A stretch of DNA of 64,000 nt, from positions 1 to 64,000 of the forward strand of contig JBKHJN010000002.1 in assembly GCA_046538075.1 (NCBI GenBank). Reading direction: 5' to 3'. A program made the position numbers and the translations under genes. Source of the stretch: Desulfobacca_B sp046538075 (GTDB taxonomy: Bacteria; Desulfobacterota; Desulfobaccia; Desulfobaccales; Desulfobaccaceae). Positions 1 through 8,820 of the stretch are shown here, piece after piece. Under the pieces are notes generated by a model, which saw only the letters and a program-made list of their open reading frames with translations, was not told where the DNA came from and ran no database searches. Position 1 is the first letter of the stretch. Every line of letters starts with the position of its first letter.

Positions 1-240
1 CGGGAATATCTTATTTTACCCTATTCGGTGTCCAAAAGAATTGTAGACCAAGCCAGCGGGAAATCCATACGATGGAAAAACTCTAGTTGAGTCCAAATAG
101 AATCATCTGAATCTAAAATAATATAGACATAGGTTCATATGGCAATTGGCAAGCATTTTTCTTCTTGACTTTTCTGTCGTATAAAATTAAAAATTACTTT
201 AATTAATATAAAAATATCAGCTTCTCCTAAATAATTCCTC
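1..240. other. AT-rich non-coding stretch at window edge
   Basis: No convincing gene. The first 90 bases are open in one plus-strand frame and end in TGA at 88-90, so they could be the tail of a gene that begins outside the window, but 29 residues with no recognisable motif do not prove it. Bases 100-235 are very AT-rich. A TTGACT at 165-170 lies close to TATAAA at 180-185, but the spacing (9 bp) is wrong for a sigma-70 promoter, so no promoter is called. Confidence 0.4.
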
Positions 241-325
241 CTCACCCTGAAAGGGTTGCCATGCCTGCAGGGTTCCGCAAAGTCTTAGGGCAGCCGCCAT
301 GAAGGTATCCCTACCTTCATGGCGG
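241..325 (+). promoter_or_regulatory. Structured leader, possible riboswitch-like attenuator
   Basis: The leader contains a small hairpin (accc-tgaaa-gggt at about 245-257), then a purine-rich element gcaaag followed by gggcagccgcc. The last part, ccgccatgaaggt, is also the 5' arm of the terminator at 294-332. An aptamer whose 3' edge is shared with a terminator is the classical layout of a transcription-attenuating riboswitch. The gcaaag...cagccg core recalls the GEMM/c-di-GMP-I family, but the conserved second hairpin is missing, so the family is not assigned. The downstream genes encode secreted proteins, which is a common GEMM target class. Confidence 0.3.
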
Positions 326-332
326 TTTTTTT
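294..332 (+). terminator. Strong intrinsic terminator or attenuator hairpin
   Basis: Perfect 14-bp stem (294-307 with 312-325), loop tccc, then seven Ts (326-332). It sits 44 bases upstream of the first secreted-protein start codon, so it either ends an upstream transcript or acts as an attenuator for the genes that follow. Confidence 0.8.
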
Positions 333-375
333 ATGCAGCTACCAATGGCTGAAAACCGAATGGAGGAACGCAGAG

Positions 376-912
376 ATGAGATTTAACAAGTTTTGCTTGG
401 CGGCGGCCTTAGTTGTGGTAGTTATGGCCCTCAACCATACCGCCCGGGCCGACAGTCGGGTCAATGCCTATTGGGTACACGGCACCATTATTGAACCGGA
501 ATATCCGGGTAGCCTGACCAGGACTGACCGCAAGGGCTGGGGGATAATTTTCTCGGGCAAAGGAAACACCTTTAACTGGTTACATATTATGGTGCCGACC
601 CCCGTGATCGAAGAAAATACCCGGGTAAGTTTGCAAAAATTTTTTGTTCTCTTTAATACCATTGGTAATGCCAAAATCACCAGCATCCACGTCTGGGACG
701 GGCGCCGGAAGATCTGGGCCAAAGATGGTCTAAATCTTTCCGGCTGGCATCTAAACATCGATGCCACCAACACTTTTCCCGTTGATCCCAAGATCACCCT
801 GTATACCGGCTTGGACATCTGCGTTAAGGTGGAATTCGGCCTCAAATCTGGGACGAGCGACCCAGCGATTCATTTTTCCACTGCCGGGGCTGATTTCTAC
901 AGATCATGGTAA
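376..912 (+). CDS. Secreted stand-alone copy of the C10-peptidase C-terminal domain
   Basis: Unrecognised family, 178 aa. The start at 376 is chosen because GGAGG lies 8 bases upstream; longer frames begin inside the terminator. Residues 1-25 are a signal peptide ending in ARA, so the mature product is exported. The whole mature part is homologous to the last 150 residues of the next gene: both share NAYW, KGWG-IF-GK-NTFNW, PTPVIEENTR, TIGN, HVWDGR and a final DFYR-W. The domain is rich in aromatic residues and beta-prone, with no obvious catalytic residues. Inference: a binding, surface-attachment or inhibitor domain acting with the neighbouring protease. C10 proteases in other bacteria often have an inhibitor gene next to them, but those resemble the propeptide, not this domain. 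Confidence 0.75.
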   Translation: MRFNKFCLAAALVVVVMALNHTARADSRVNAYWVHGTIIEPEYPGSLTRTDRKGWGIIFSGKGNTFNWLHIMVPTPVIEENTRVSLQKFFVLFNTIGNAKITSIHVWDGRRKIWAKDGLNLSGWHLNIDATNTFPVDPKITLYTGLDICVKVEFGLKSGTSDPAIHFSTAGADFYRSW

Positions 913-1005
913 TTTCGGGGGGTGATGGTTGGCCTTGCTGGATAAAGGCGGTCTCAGGACCTGGAAGACTTCCGCAACCTGCCAGTGCAAAAGGGAGTGT
1001 CGAAT

Positions 1006-2994
1006 ATGTTTGATCGATCCCGGTTAATATTCAGACAATGGGGCCGAAGCTCGAAAAGGTGGGTGGTTTATCTCCTGATTGTTATGCTTTTGCCAGCCAC
1101 TGCCGCCTGGGCCAAACCCACCTCTACGGCTCAGGCTCAAAGGGTGGTAAAAAATTGGCTGGGGTTGGATTGCAAACCTCTGGGAACGCCTCTGGGGGGT
1201 GAGATTAAGGGAGTGGAGACCTTCCGGGATGCGGTTGGCATCCCCCTCTACCATGTAGTTTACCTGGAACCGGCCGGTTTGGTGTTCGTGCCCGGCGATG
1301 ATCTGGTAGAGCCTATTATCGGCTATCTTTCTGAGGGTTATTTTTACCCATCCTTAGCTAATTGCTTGGGAGCTCTGGTTATTCAGGATATCCCGCTCCG
1401 GGTGCGCCAGGCCCGGGATTTAGAACGGCAGGCCCGGGCACAAGGCCAGGAATTTCCGCCTCCGGGTAGATTTAAAGATGCCCAGGATAAATGGGATATG
1501 CTGGAAAAGGAAATTCCTGACCTCTTGGCGGCCATTCCACCCCAGACCAAGGTATCAGACGAACGGGTGCCACCTTTGTTACAAAGCAAGTGGAGCCAAG
1601 GAGGTATCGGAGGGGGGCCGCCGGCCTGGTGCTACAATTATTACACTCCCAAACATTACGTCTGTGGTTGTCATGCCACTGCCATGGCTCAGCTGATGCG
1701 CTACTTTCAACATCCCTCCATCGGAGTAGGAACCAAAAAATATAAAATCTGGGTGGATGGGGCGGAGCAGTACCGCAGCTTGCGCGGCGGCGACGGCCAG
1801 GGGGGAGCTTATGATTGGAACAACATGGTTCTGGTCCCGGACTCCACCACCCCCGATCACCAACGCCAAGCCATTGGCGCCCTTACCCATGATGCCGGGG
1901 TGCGGGCGCACATGAAATATACCGATAATGGATCTTCTACCAGCATAACTAATGCTAAATGGGCCCTTTTGACCACTTTTCAATATAACAATCTTATACT
2001 GGGAGGATGGTGGCTGGCTCCCTTAGCGGCGATCAACCCCAATTTAGATGCGGCCCTGCCGGTTTACCTTAGGATCAAAGGGGATCCTAATCATGCTCTC
2101 CTCACCGACGGTTATGGCTACCATCTTGCCACCCTGTACCATCACCTTAATATGGGGTGGGGGGGCAGTGATGATTTATGGTATAACTTGCCGAAAAATA
2201 TTTCCGGATTCGAAAACGTCCTTGGAATTCTATACAATGTCTTTAAGAGCGGTTCAGGTGAGATCATCAGCGGCCGGGTGCTAGCCCCGGATGGCTCTCC
2301 CCGGCCGGGCATCATCGTTAAGGCGTCAGGCGGCGGCCAGACTTATCAGACCAAAACCAACGGCCGGGGCATTTATGCCTTTGCCCAGGTCCCCTCTGAC
2401 ACTACCTTCACCATTGAAGCTTCGCTCTTTAAACACCCTCTTAAAACCCCGCTGTCTATCCAGGTTACCACCGGGAAATCGGCAGACTACCAAAAAGTGG
2501 GTAATGTATGGGCCGCAAACCTGACTTTCAAGCCGCCAGCCTCCCGGAACAACGCCTACTGGCAGCACGGCACCAAAATATTACCGGAATGGCCCCATAA
2601 GCTGGTCCAAACCGCCCGGAAGGGCTGGGGGACGATCTTTACCGGAAAAGAAAATACTTTTAATTGGTTTCACATCCCCATCCCCACGCCGGTAATTGAA
2701 GAAAATACGCGGACGGTTTTATCGAAAATCTTTGTGCCCTTCCAGACCATTGGCAATGTCCAAATCACCAGTGTGCACGTCTGGGACGGCAGAGAGAAAA
2801 TCAGGGCCTTCGATGGCTTGCATCTGGCCGGCGATCATCGTAACATTGATGATCGCAACCGGTTTTATATCTGGGAAACCATGTTTACCGGCGTTGATAT
2901 CGTCATCGGGGTAAAATTCGGGCAGAAAATTAACGGTAATTATCCGGCCATTTTATTCACTACCGCGGGCGGGGATTTCTACCGCTGGTGGTGA
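1006..2994 (+). CDS. Secreted streptopain-like C10 cysteine peptidase with C-terminal accessory domain
   Basis: 662 aa. ATG at 1006 is preferred over in-frame GTG codons at 985 and 997 because AAGGGAG lies 8 bases before it. Order: signal peptide (1-36, ending AWA); propeptide-like region (about 37-190); C10 catalytic domain with nucleophile Cys222 in GCHATAMAQLM, His363 in NHALLTDGY and the GWGG motif near 382; a carboxypeptidase-regulatory-like beta sandwich (about 420-505); and a 150-residue domain (513-662) that repeats the product of the gene just upstream. Streptopain-type enzymes are made as zymogens and degrade external protein after self-cleavage. The Cys and His pair is intact, so activity is likely. 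The 93-base gap to the upstream gene suggests co-transcription. Role inferred: secreted proteolysis of peptide substrates or self/non-self surface proteins. Confidence 0.85.
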   Translation: MFDRSRLIFRQWGRSSKRWVVYLLIVMLLPATAAWAKPTSTAQAQRVVKNWLGLDCKPLGTPLGGEIKGVETFRDAVGIPLYHVVYLEPAGLVFVPGDDLVEPIIGYLSEGYFYPSLANCLGALVIQDIPLRVRQARDLERQARAQGQEFPPPGRFKDAQDKWDMLEKEIPDLLAAIPPQTKVSDERVPPLLQSKWSQGGIGGGPPAWCYNYYTPKHYVCGCHATAMAQLMRYFQHPSIGVGTKKYKIWVDGAEQYRSLRGGDGQGGAYDWNNMVLVPDSTTPDHQRQAIGALTHDAGVRAHMKYTDNGSSTSITNAKWALLTTFQYNNLILGGWWLAPLAAINPNLDAALPVYLRIKGDPNHALLTDGYGYHLATLYHHLNMGWGGSDDLWYNLPKNISGFENVLGILYNVFKSGSGEIISGRVLAPDGSPRPGIIVKASGGGQTYQTKTNGRGIYAFAQVPSDTTFTIEASLFKHPLKTPLSIQVTTGKSADYQKVGNVWAANLTFKPPASRNNAYWQHGTKILPEWPHKLVQTARKGWGTIFTGKENTFNWFHIPIPTPVIEENTRTVLSKIFVPFQTIGNVQITSVHVWDGREKIRAFDGLHLAGDHRNIDDRNRFYIWETMFTGVDIVIGVKFGQKINGNYPAILFTTAGGDFYRWW

Positions 2995-3093
2995 TTGCTT
3001 AACTCCTGGAAACGACATCAAGGATAATTATGCCGGGCTAAGGGTCGCAGTAAAAGACTTATCCGGAAGCTGGCCGCCGGCCTCATTTAACAG

Positions 3094-3134
3094 CTTGCCA
3101 TCCGGCCTGTATCCGGCTGGATGGCAAGTTTTTT
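3094..3134 (+). terminator. Intrinsic terminator after the C10 peptidase
   Basis: 14-bp stem (3094-3107 with 3115-3128, one G-T wobble), 7-base loop, then six Ts. It closes the two-gene secreted-protein unit. Confidence 0.8.
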
Positions 3135-3269
3135 ATTACCGGTCAAGCATTGGCCCTATAAAATCTGTGTTGCGGAGGGGATCGAAGGGAGGATAAGCAT
3201 CGGTCGGAGTTGACAATTTTAGCGCCGCTGTTTACAGTAATAGGGAAATTGATCACTTCACTAGGGATT

Positions 3270-3917
3270 ATGACGCTTAAAGTGGTGGCCCTTGACTGCG
3301 ATGGAGTGTTGTTTGACTCCCGCCAGGCAAATATTGCCTTCTATAATCAGATACTCCAACATTTTAACCGGCCTCTGATGTCTCCCGAGGCGGTTGACTA
3401 TGTCCACAGCCATACCGCCCGGGAATCCCTGCTGTATCTTTTCCCAAATGACTCCCAGTTTGAGGCAGTCTGGCAATATTACCGGACTATGGATTATCGA
3501 CCGTTTATCAGTTATATGGTTCGAGAGCCTTTCTTGTTGGAATTTTTAGAATATTTGCGCCCCCGCTATGGCACCGCGGTGGCCACCAACCGCAGTACCA
3601 CCACCAAGGCGGTTTTTCAGCATCATCAACTGGAAGATTGGTTTGATCTGGTGGTCTCGGCCCAGGACGTCAACCATCCCAAACCCCATCCCGAGTCTTT
3701 CCACCGCATCCTGAGACATTTTCAGATTGCCCCGAGGGAGGCTGTTTATATCGGCGATTCCTTGGTGGACCAGGAGTTTACCCGTAATGCCGGGGTGCGC
3801 CTGGTCGCTTACCGCAACCCGGGATTGCAGGCCGATTATTATCTGGACTCTTTTGCCCAGGGGCCGGAACTGATCCGGACATTAGCCAAGGAATATTCTG
3901 CACGTCCGAATGGATAG
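3270..3917 (+). CDS. HAD-superfamily phosphatase (Gph-like)
   Basis: 215 aa. The N-terminus ALDCDGVLFDS carries the nucleophile and acid/base aspartates (D9, D11) of haloacid-dehalogenase phosphatases; ATNRS is motif II; HPKPHPE contains the motif III lysine; YIGDSLVDQEF is motif IV. The helical cap between motifs I and II is typical of phosphoglycolate phosphatase-like proteins. ATG 3270 is preferred because the signature begins right after it; a TTG at 3210 would add 20 residues of no known function. The last codons overlap lepA (ATG 3910), so the two are probably translated together. The substrate cannot be told from sequence. Confidence 0.8.
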   Translation: MTLKVVALDCDGVLFDSRQANIAFYNQILQHFNRPLMSPEAVDYVHSHTARESLLYLFPNDSQFEAVWQYYRTMDYRPFISYMVREPFLLEFLEYLRPRYGTAVATNRSTTTKAVFQHHQLEDWFDLVVSAQDVNHPKPHPESFHRILRHFQIAPREAVYIGDSLVDQEFTRNAGVRLVAYRNPGLQADYYLDSFAQGPELIRTLAKEYSARPNG

Positions 3918-5721
3918 ACACGTGAATCCTAGATATATTCGAAATTTTGCCATCATTGCCCATATTGATCACGGCAAATCCACCCTGGCGGATCGCTTAT
4001 TGGAGGCCACTGGGACGATTACCGCCCGGGAGATGCGGGATCAGTTTTTGGATCGCATGGATCTGGAACGGGAACGGGGCATTACCATCAAGGCCGCGGC
4101 AGTGCGGATGCGCTACCAGGCCCAGGATGGTCAGGAATACTTCCTGAATCTTATCGATACTCCGGGGCATGTTGATTTCAGCTACGAAGTCTCCCGGAGT
4201 CTGGCGGCCAGCGACGGGGCCTTGCTGGTTATCGACGCGGCTCAGGGAATCGAGGCCCAGACCCTGGCCAATGTCTACCTGGCCCTGGAAAATAATTTGG
4301 AGATTATTCCAGTCCTCAATAAATGTGATCTGGGCAATGCCGACCCCGAGGGAGTCCGTCAGGAAATTCAGGAAATTATCGGTCTCGAGGCTACCGGCAG
4401 CATCAACGCCAGCGCCAAAACCGGACAGGGGGTAGCCGAGATCCTGGAGGCCATTGTCACCCGGATTCCGCCGCCGGCTGGTCGGATCGAAGAACCTTTG
4501 AAGATGCTGATCTTCGATTCCTGGTTTGATCCTTATCACGGGGCCATTGTCATGGTCCGGGTCCTGGATGGGCAGTTGACGCCCGGGATGCGGATTCAAT
4601 TAATGGCGACCGACAAAACCTATGAGGTAACCAGGCTGGGAATCTTTGCCCCGGACCCCACTCCGGTGGATTCGTTGGGGGTGGGTGAGGTCGGTTTTTT
4701 GAGCGCCAATATTAAAAATCTGGCGGATGCCATGATCGGCGATACCATTACCGCCGCCGATCATCCCACCGCCCAGCCCTATCCCGGCTTTAAAAAGATC
4801 AAACCCATGGTGTTCAGCGGTTTCTATCCGGTGGAAGCCCACCAGTTTGGTCTCTTAAAAGAGGCCCTGAATCGACTGCGGCTCAACGATGCCTCTTTCA
4901 GCTTTGAGCCGGAGTCCTCGGCGGCCCTGGGCTTTGGCTTCCGACTGGGATTTTTAGGGCTGTTGCACCTGGAGATCATCAAGGAACGCCTGGAGCGGGA
5001 GTTTGGTCTGGATCTGCTGGCCACTGCGCCGACCGTGGTTTACCGGATCATCACCACCAAAGGGGAAGAACTATATGTGGACAATCCGCTAAAACTGCCC
5101 CCCTGGTCCCATATCGACCATCTGGAGGAGCCGCGTCTGCGGGTAGAAATCTTTACCCCGGCCGAATACCTAGGAAATATCCTGAAATTATGCGAAGATA
5201 AGCGAGGTTGCCAGCTGGCGGTGAACTTCTTTCCGCATCAGAAAGTGCAGGCCATCTATGAATTACCGCTCAATGAGATGGTGGTGGATTTTTATGATGC
5301 ACTAAAATCGCTCAGCCGGGGATATGCCTCTATGGATTACGAGTGGCTGGGCTATCGGGCGGCACCGCTGGTCCAAATGGATCTGTTGGTCAACGGCAAG
5401 CCCATAGACGCCTTATCGGTCATTGTCCATAAAGATAAGGCCTACCGCTGGGGACGAGAGTTGACCGCACGCTTAAAAGAAATCATCCCCCGCCAGATGT
5501 TTGAGGTGGTCATCCAAGCCGCCGTCGGCAGCCGGGTGATTGCCCGGGAGCGCATCCCGCCGGCCCGCAAACAGGTCACGGCGAAATGTTATGGGGGCGA
5601 CATTACTCGGAAGCGCAAGCTCCTGGAACAGCAGAAAGAAGGAAAAAAACGCATGAAACAGATCGGTCAGATTAACATCCCCTCCGAGGCCTTTTTAGCC
5701 ATGTTTGGGACGCGAGTTTAA
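3910..5721 (+). CDS. lepA: Elongation factor 4 (LepA), ribosome back-translocation GTPase
   Basis: 603 aa, the usual length. Translational GTPase with G1 AHIDHGKST near residue 17, G3 DTPGHVDF, G4 NKCD (NKID or NKVD is commoner) and G5 SAKTG. EF-G-like domains II, III and V follow, then the LepA-specific C-terminal domain ending in a basic region (RKRKLLEQQKEGKKRMK) and NIPSEAFLAMF. EF4 helps remobilise stalled ribosomes at the membrane. It overlaps the HAD gene by 8 bases and is followed 5 bases later by lepB; a lepA-lepB pair is conserved in many bacteria. Confidence 0.97.
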   Translation: MDRHVNPRYIRNFAIIAHIDHGKSTLADRLLEATGTITAREMRDQFLDRMDLERERGITIKAAAVRMRYQAQDGQEYFLNLIDTPGHVDFSYEVSRSLAASDGALLVIDAAQGIEAQTLANVYLALENNLEIIPVLNKCDLGNADPEGVRQEIQEIIGLEATGSINASAKTGQGVAEILEAIVTRIPPPAGRIEEPLKMLIFDSWFDPYHGAIVMVRVLDGQLTPGMRIQLMATDKTYEVTRLGIFAPDPTPVDSLGVGEVGFLSANIKNLADAMIGDTITAADHPTAQPYPGFKKIKPMVFSGFYPVEAHQFGLLKEALNRLRLNDASFSFEPESSAALGFGFRLGFLGLLHLEIIKERLEREFGLDLLATAPTVVYRIITTKGEELYVDNPLKLPPWSHIDHLEEPRLRVEIFTPAEYLGNILKLCEDKRGCQLAVNFFPHQKVQAIYELPLNEMVVDFYDALKSLSRGYASMDYEWLGYRAAPLVQMDLLVNGKPIDALSVIVHKDKAYRWGRELTARLKEIIPRQMFEVVIQAAVGSRVIARERIPPARKQVTAKCYGGDITRKRKLLEQQKEGKKRMKQIGQINIPSEAFLAMFGTRV

Positions 5722-5726
5722 AGGCG

Positions 5727-6389
5727 ATGGATCAACGAGAACTGCAACAGCCCCATACTGAATCCCTGCCGGAGGCCAAGCGCACCAAACCGGTCTGGCG
5801 GGAATACGGCGAAGCCATTGTCACTGCTCTGATCCTGGCCCTGATTATCCGGGCTTTTGTGTTTCAGGCCTTCACCATCCCCTCGGGTTCGATGGAACCT
5901 ACCCTAAAGGTCGGCGACTATCTGCTGGTCAACAAATTTATCTATGGCGTCCGCAATCCATTGACCAACAAAGTTATCATCCCCATCAGTGAACCTCAGC
6001 GGGGAGACATCGTCGTTTTTCTGTTTCCGGAAGATCCTAGTAAGGATTACATTAAAAGAGTAGTCGGGGTCGAAGGGGACAAAATTCAGATTATCAATAA
6101 ACACTTGTATGTTAATGATGAACCGGTTGAATCGCTCCAGGCCGTGTACCAGGATCCAAAAATTTTCGATACTGCCATGGATCCCCCCCGGGATAATTAC
6201 GGCCCGGTCAAGGTGCCCCCAGATCATCTGTTCGTCATGGGCGATAATCGCGACTTCAGCTACGATAGCCGCTTCTGGGGGTTTGTACCCATGGACTCCC
6301 TGCGCGGCAAGGCCTGTATCATCTACTGGTCCTGGGACAGCCAGGACCACAGCCTGCGCTGGCATCGGCTCGGTAAGTTGATCCATTAA
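5727..6389 (+). CDS. lepB: Signal peptidase I
   Basis: 220 aa. One N-terminal membrane helix (about 30-49), then the S26 boxes: catalytic Ser55 in IPSGSMEPT, general base Lys110 in DYIKRVVG, and the late box MGDNRDFSYDSRFWG. It removes signal peptides from exported pre-proteins on the periplasmic side of the inner membrane. It is co-directional with lepA (5-base gap). The secreted proteins in this window, such as the C10 peptidase and PstS, are natural substrates. Confidence 0.96.
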   Translation: MDQRELQQPHTESLPEAKRTKPVWREYGEAIVTALILALIIRAFVFQAFTIPSGSMEPTLKVGDYLLVNKFIYGVRNPLTNKVIIPISEPQRGDIVVFLFPEDPSKDYIKRVVGVEGDKIQIINKHLYVNDEPVESLQAVYQDPKIFDTAMDPPRDNYGPVKVPPDHLFVMGDNRDFSYDSRFWGFVPMDSLRGKACIIYWSWDSQDHSLRWHRLGKLIH

Positions 6390-6410
6390 ATCTGCCCGGG
6401 AACCGCTCCA

Positions 6411-6479
6411 AGACAAAGGTTTTGAGCTCCAAAAAGTGCCACTGCAAGTGATATTTTATAGCCGGTTAAACCTTTGTCT
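6411..6479. repeat. 12-bp perfect inverted repeat around the next gene start
   Basis: agacaaaggttt at 6411-6422 is exactly complementary to aaacctttgtct at 6468-6479, with a 45-base centre that itself contains a small cac-tgcaa-gtg hairpin. The right arm reaches the candidate start codons (TTG 6474, ATG 6483) of the substrate-binding-protein gene. As RNA this would bury the start region; as DNA it could bind a regulator. No T-tract follows, so it is not a classical terminator. Confidence 0.5.
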
Positions 6480-6482
6480 GAT

Positions 6483-7436
6483 ATGGTGGTAGCGTTGCAA
6501 TTGCCCTTATGCGGCTGGAACTGGGTTAAAATTGTATTATGCGGTCTGCTTGGCACTCTGACTGCCGGTGGGGCCGCGGCAGGGCCGGTCCAGGTCTTTT
6601 GTTTCGAACTTACCCCTCAGGTGGAGCAGGTTATTAATGGTTTAAAGCAGGAACTAAAGGTTGACGAGCTGCCGTGGTTAGAAGCCAGGGGCAGCTGGAA
6701 ACGGGGCCAGGAGCTGGTGGAGCAACTGGCCCCGGAAGATATGCCACTGTTAATAGTCCTGAGCACTCCGGCCCTGAGCCTGGTGGCTCCCCGGATCAAG
6801 GAGCATCCGGTCATCGTCTTCGGCATGGTCGCCGATCCCTGTTGCAGCGGCGCCGCCTTTGACCGCCACCACCCGGAGGATCATCAGGCGAATATCACCG
6901 GGGTCGCCAGCCCCCCGCCAGTGGCCGCGGCCATAAAGCAGGGCTCCCAATTATTTCCGTCATACCGGCGCTGGGGCCTGCTCTTTGATCCCTTGGAGGG
7001 CAGCTCGATCGAGCTCTGTGAGCAATTTAAGAGCCTGGCCCCGGATTTTGGTCTGACTCCGGTAACGCGGGCAGCCTGTTCAGAAACCGAAGCTCAGGCC
7101 GGATTGCAAGCCTTGGCGGCTCAAGGAGTGCGGCTCATCTATATTCCGCCGGATAAAAATGCCCGCCGTTATGCACCGCAGCTCCTTAAATGGGGTCGGG
7201 AGCAGAGGGTTTTAGTGGTCAACGGCCATCCGGATTTTCAAGCTCCCGGCGCCATCTTGAGTGTTACCACTGATTATGAAGCGGTGGGAAAGCTGACCGC
7301 AACCTTAGCCCGGCGGGTGCTTGAGGGCGAATCCCCGGCCCACATCCCCATCCAGCATGAGACCCCGATTCAGGTAAAAGTAGATGAACAGCTGCTGGAA
7401 AAATGGAGCGGTTATCCACCCACGGACTTAAATTAA
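6483..7436 (+). CDS. ABC-type substrate-binding protein (ABC_sub_bind family)
   Basis: 317 aa from ATG 6483; a TTG at 6474 is possible and neither has a good ribosome binding site. A hydrophobic signal segment ends near GGAAAG. The rest follows the two-lobe PF04392 pattern: PLLIVLSTPALSLV, then HPVIVFGMVADPC, NITGVASPP, WGLLFDP, GVRLIYIPPD and GAILSVTTDYEAVGKLTA. Relatives (including TrpX-type proteins) bind amino acids or similar ligands in the periplasm for an ABC importer, but no permease or ATPase gene is adjacent, so it is either an orphan or works with a distant transporter. The ligand is unknown. Confidence 0.7.
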   Translation: MVVALQLPLCGWNWVKIVLCGLLGTLTAGGAAAGPVQVFCFELTPQVEQVINGLKQELKVDELPWLEARGSWKRGQELVEQLAPEDMPLLIVLSTPALSLVAPRIKEHPVIVFGMVADPCCSGAAFDRHHPEDHQANITGVASPPPVAAAIKQGSQLFPSYRRWGLLFDPLEGSSIELCEQFKSLAPDFGLTPVTRAACSETEAQAGLQALAAQGVRLIYIPPDKNARRYAPQLLKWGREQRVLVVNGHPDFQAPGAILSVTTDYEAVGKLTATLARRVLEGESPAHIPIQHETPIQVKVDEQLLEKWSGYPPTDLN

Positions 7437-7475
7437 GAATCCATGAGGACATTCAAGTTTCTGTAAAGGCTCAAT

Positions 7476-8798
7476 ATGGAAAAGATGCTAAAGCCAGAAG
7501 CCTGGCAACCGGAAATCGACATCAAGGAATATCACTTCGACAACGGCCTCACCCTGTTGGTGTTGCCGGAGCACCGGCTGCCGATCGTCTCCTTTCAGGT
7601 GCATTATGCCGTGGGCTCCCGGAATGAACTTCCCGGCATCACCGGCATCAGCCACTTGTTTGAACATATGATGTTTCGCGGCTCCAAGGAATTGGGGCCG
7701 GAGGAATTCTCCCAGGTGATCCAGGCCAAGGGGGGAGAGGTCAATGCCTTTACCACCTCGGATAACACCTCCTACTTTGAAAACCTGCCCGCCGCTCACC
7801 TGGAGCTGGCGGCGCGCTTGGAAGCCGAACGGTTGGTGCATCTTAGGTTGACCCAGGATAATTTTGCCACCGAACGGGAGGTGGTGCGCAGTGAACGCAA
7901 GCTGCGGGCGGTGGATAGTCCGTTGGGGCTGCCCTTGGAATTGCTGTCGGCCCTGGCCTACACCCAACACTCTTACCAATGGCCCATCCTGGGTTGGGAT
8001 TACGACCTGCGCCATCTTACCCTAGAAGATTGTCTGGAATTCCATCGCACTTATTATAATCCGGCCAACCTGGTGGTGGTGGCCTCCGGAGACGTAGACC
8101 CCGGTCAGACCCAGAAGTTGATCGCTCAACATTTCGGTACCATTTCCAGCCCCGGAACGCCGCCGCCCATCCGGGTGCAGGAACCGCGGCAGCGGGGCCA
8201 ACGCCGGGCCATTTATAAGAAAGTCTCTCAGGTGGAGGCCTTTTTGGCCGGTTTTCATGTTCCCGCATTGAAAGACCCCGAGATTTATGCGGTGCTGTTA
8301 TTGGCCGCCATTCTGGGCGAAGGCAAGGCCTCGCGGGGCTACCAGCGGTTTGTCCGGCCCGGCAAGGCCATTGATTTGGAGGTGCATCTCCCGCCACCCC
8401 CGTTTGCTTACCAGGATCCGGGCCTGTTGGTGATTATCGGCCTCGCCGCTCCCGGCCAGCCCCTGGCCGCCCTGGAGGGGGAGGTCTGGCAGGAAATCGC
8501 CCAGATCCAAAAAAACGGAGTTACCCCGGAAGAACTCCACCGGGTGAAAAAGATGATGCGGGCTCAATATGTCAAGGTGCTGGCCAACAATTTTTATCGA
8601 GGCTTGTTGGCGGCTTTGATGTATCTGAAAACCGGGGAAGCAGGCCTGCTTAACCGGATTGCCGATTTATATGATCAGGTATCCATGGCCGACATCCAAG
8701 ATGCGGCTCGCCGCTATCTTAACGAAGACAACCGCACCGTGGTCATTCTCAAACCGGTTTCCGAGGCCGAAAATGCCGCCCTGGGGCCGGTAGCTTGA
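7476..8798 (+). CDS. M16 family zinc metallopeptidase, catalytic partner
   Basis: 440 aa, no signal peptide. It has the inverted zinc motif HxxEH at H60-LFE-H64, with the third ligand E140 about 76 residues later in VVRSERKL, so it should be active. Two M16 half-domains follow the usual bacterial M16B length. The gene is followed after 22 bases by a partner without the motif, the arrangement known for heterodimeric bacterial M16B peptidases, in which the inactive chain supplies the substrate-binding arginine/tyrosine site. It likely degrades unstructured peptides in the cytoplasm. AAAGG precedes the ATG. Confidence 0.88.
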   Translation: MEKMLKPEAWQPEIDIKEYHFDNGLTLLVLPEHRLPIVSFQVHYAVGSRNELPGITGISHLFEHMMFRGSKELGPEEFSQVIQAKGGEVNAFTTSDNTSYFENLPAAHLELAARLEAERLVHLRLTQDNFATEREVVRSERKLRAVDSPLGLPLELLSALAYTQHSYQWPILGWDYDLRHLTLEDCLEFHRTYYNPANLVVVASGDVDPGQTQKLIAQHFGTISSPGTPPPIRVQEPRQRGQRRAIYKKVSQVEAFLAGFHVPALKDPEIYAVLLLAAILGEGKASRGYQRFVRPGKAIDLEVHLPPPPFAYQDPGLLVIIGLAAPGQPLAALEGEVWQEIAQIQKNGVTPEELHRVKKMMRAQYVKVLANNFYRGLLAALMYLKTGEAGLLNRIADLYDQVSMADIQDAARRYLNEDNRTVVILKPVSEAENAALGPVA

Positions 8799-8820
8799 TC
8801 AAGTTAAGGAGATTGAATTA

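Noticed and set aside
1..90. Plus-strand open frame ending in TGA at 88-90, possibly the tail of an upstream gene
   Set aside because: Only 29 residues, no motif, and the other plus-strand frames are also open for a similar distance in this stretch.
165..185. TTGACT and TATAAA as a promoter for the secreted pair
   Set aside because: The spacer is only 9 bp.
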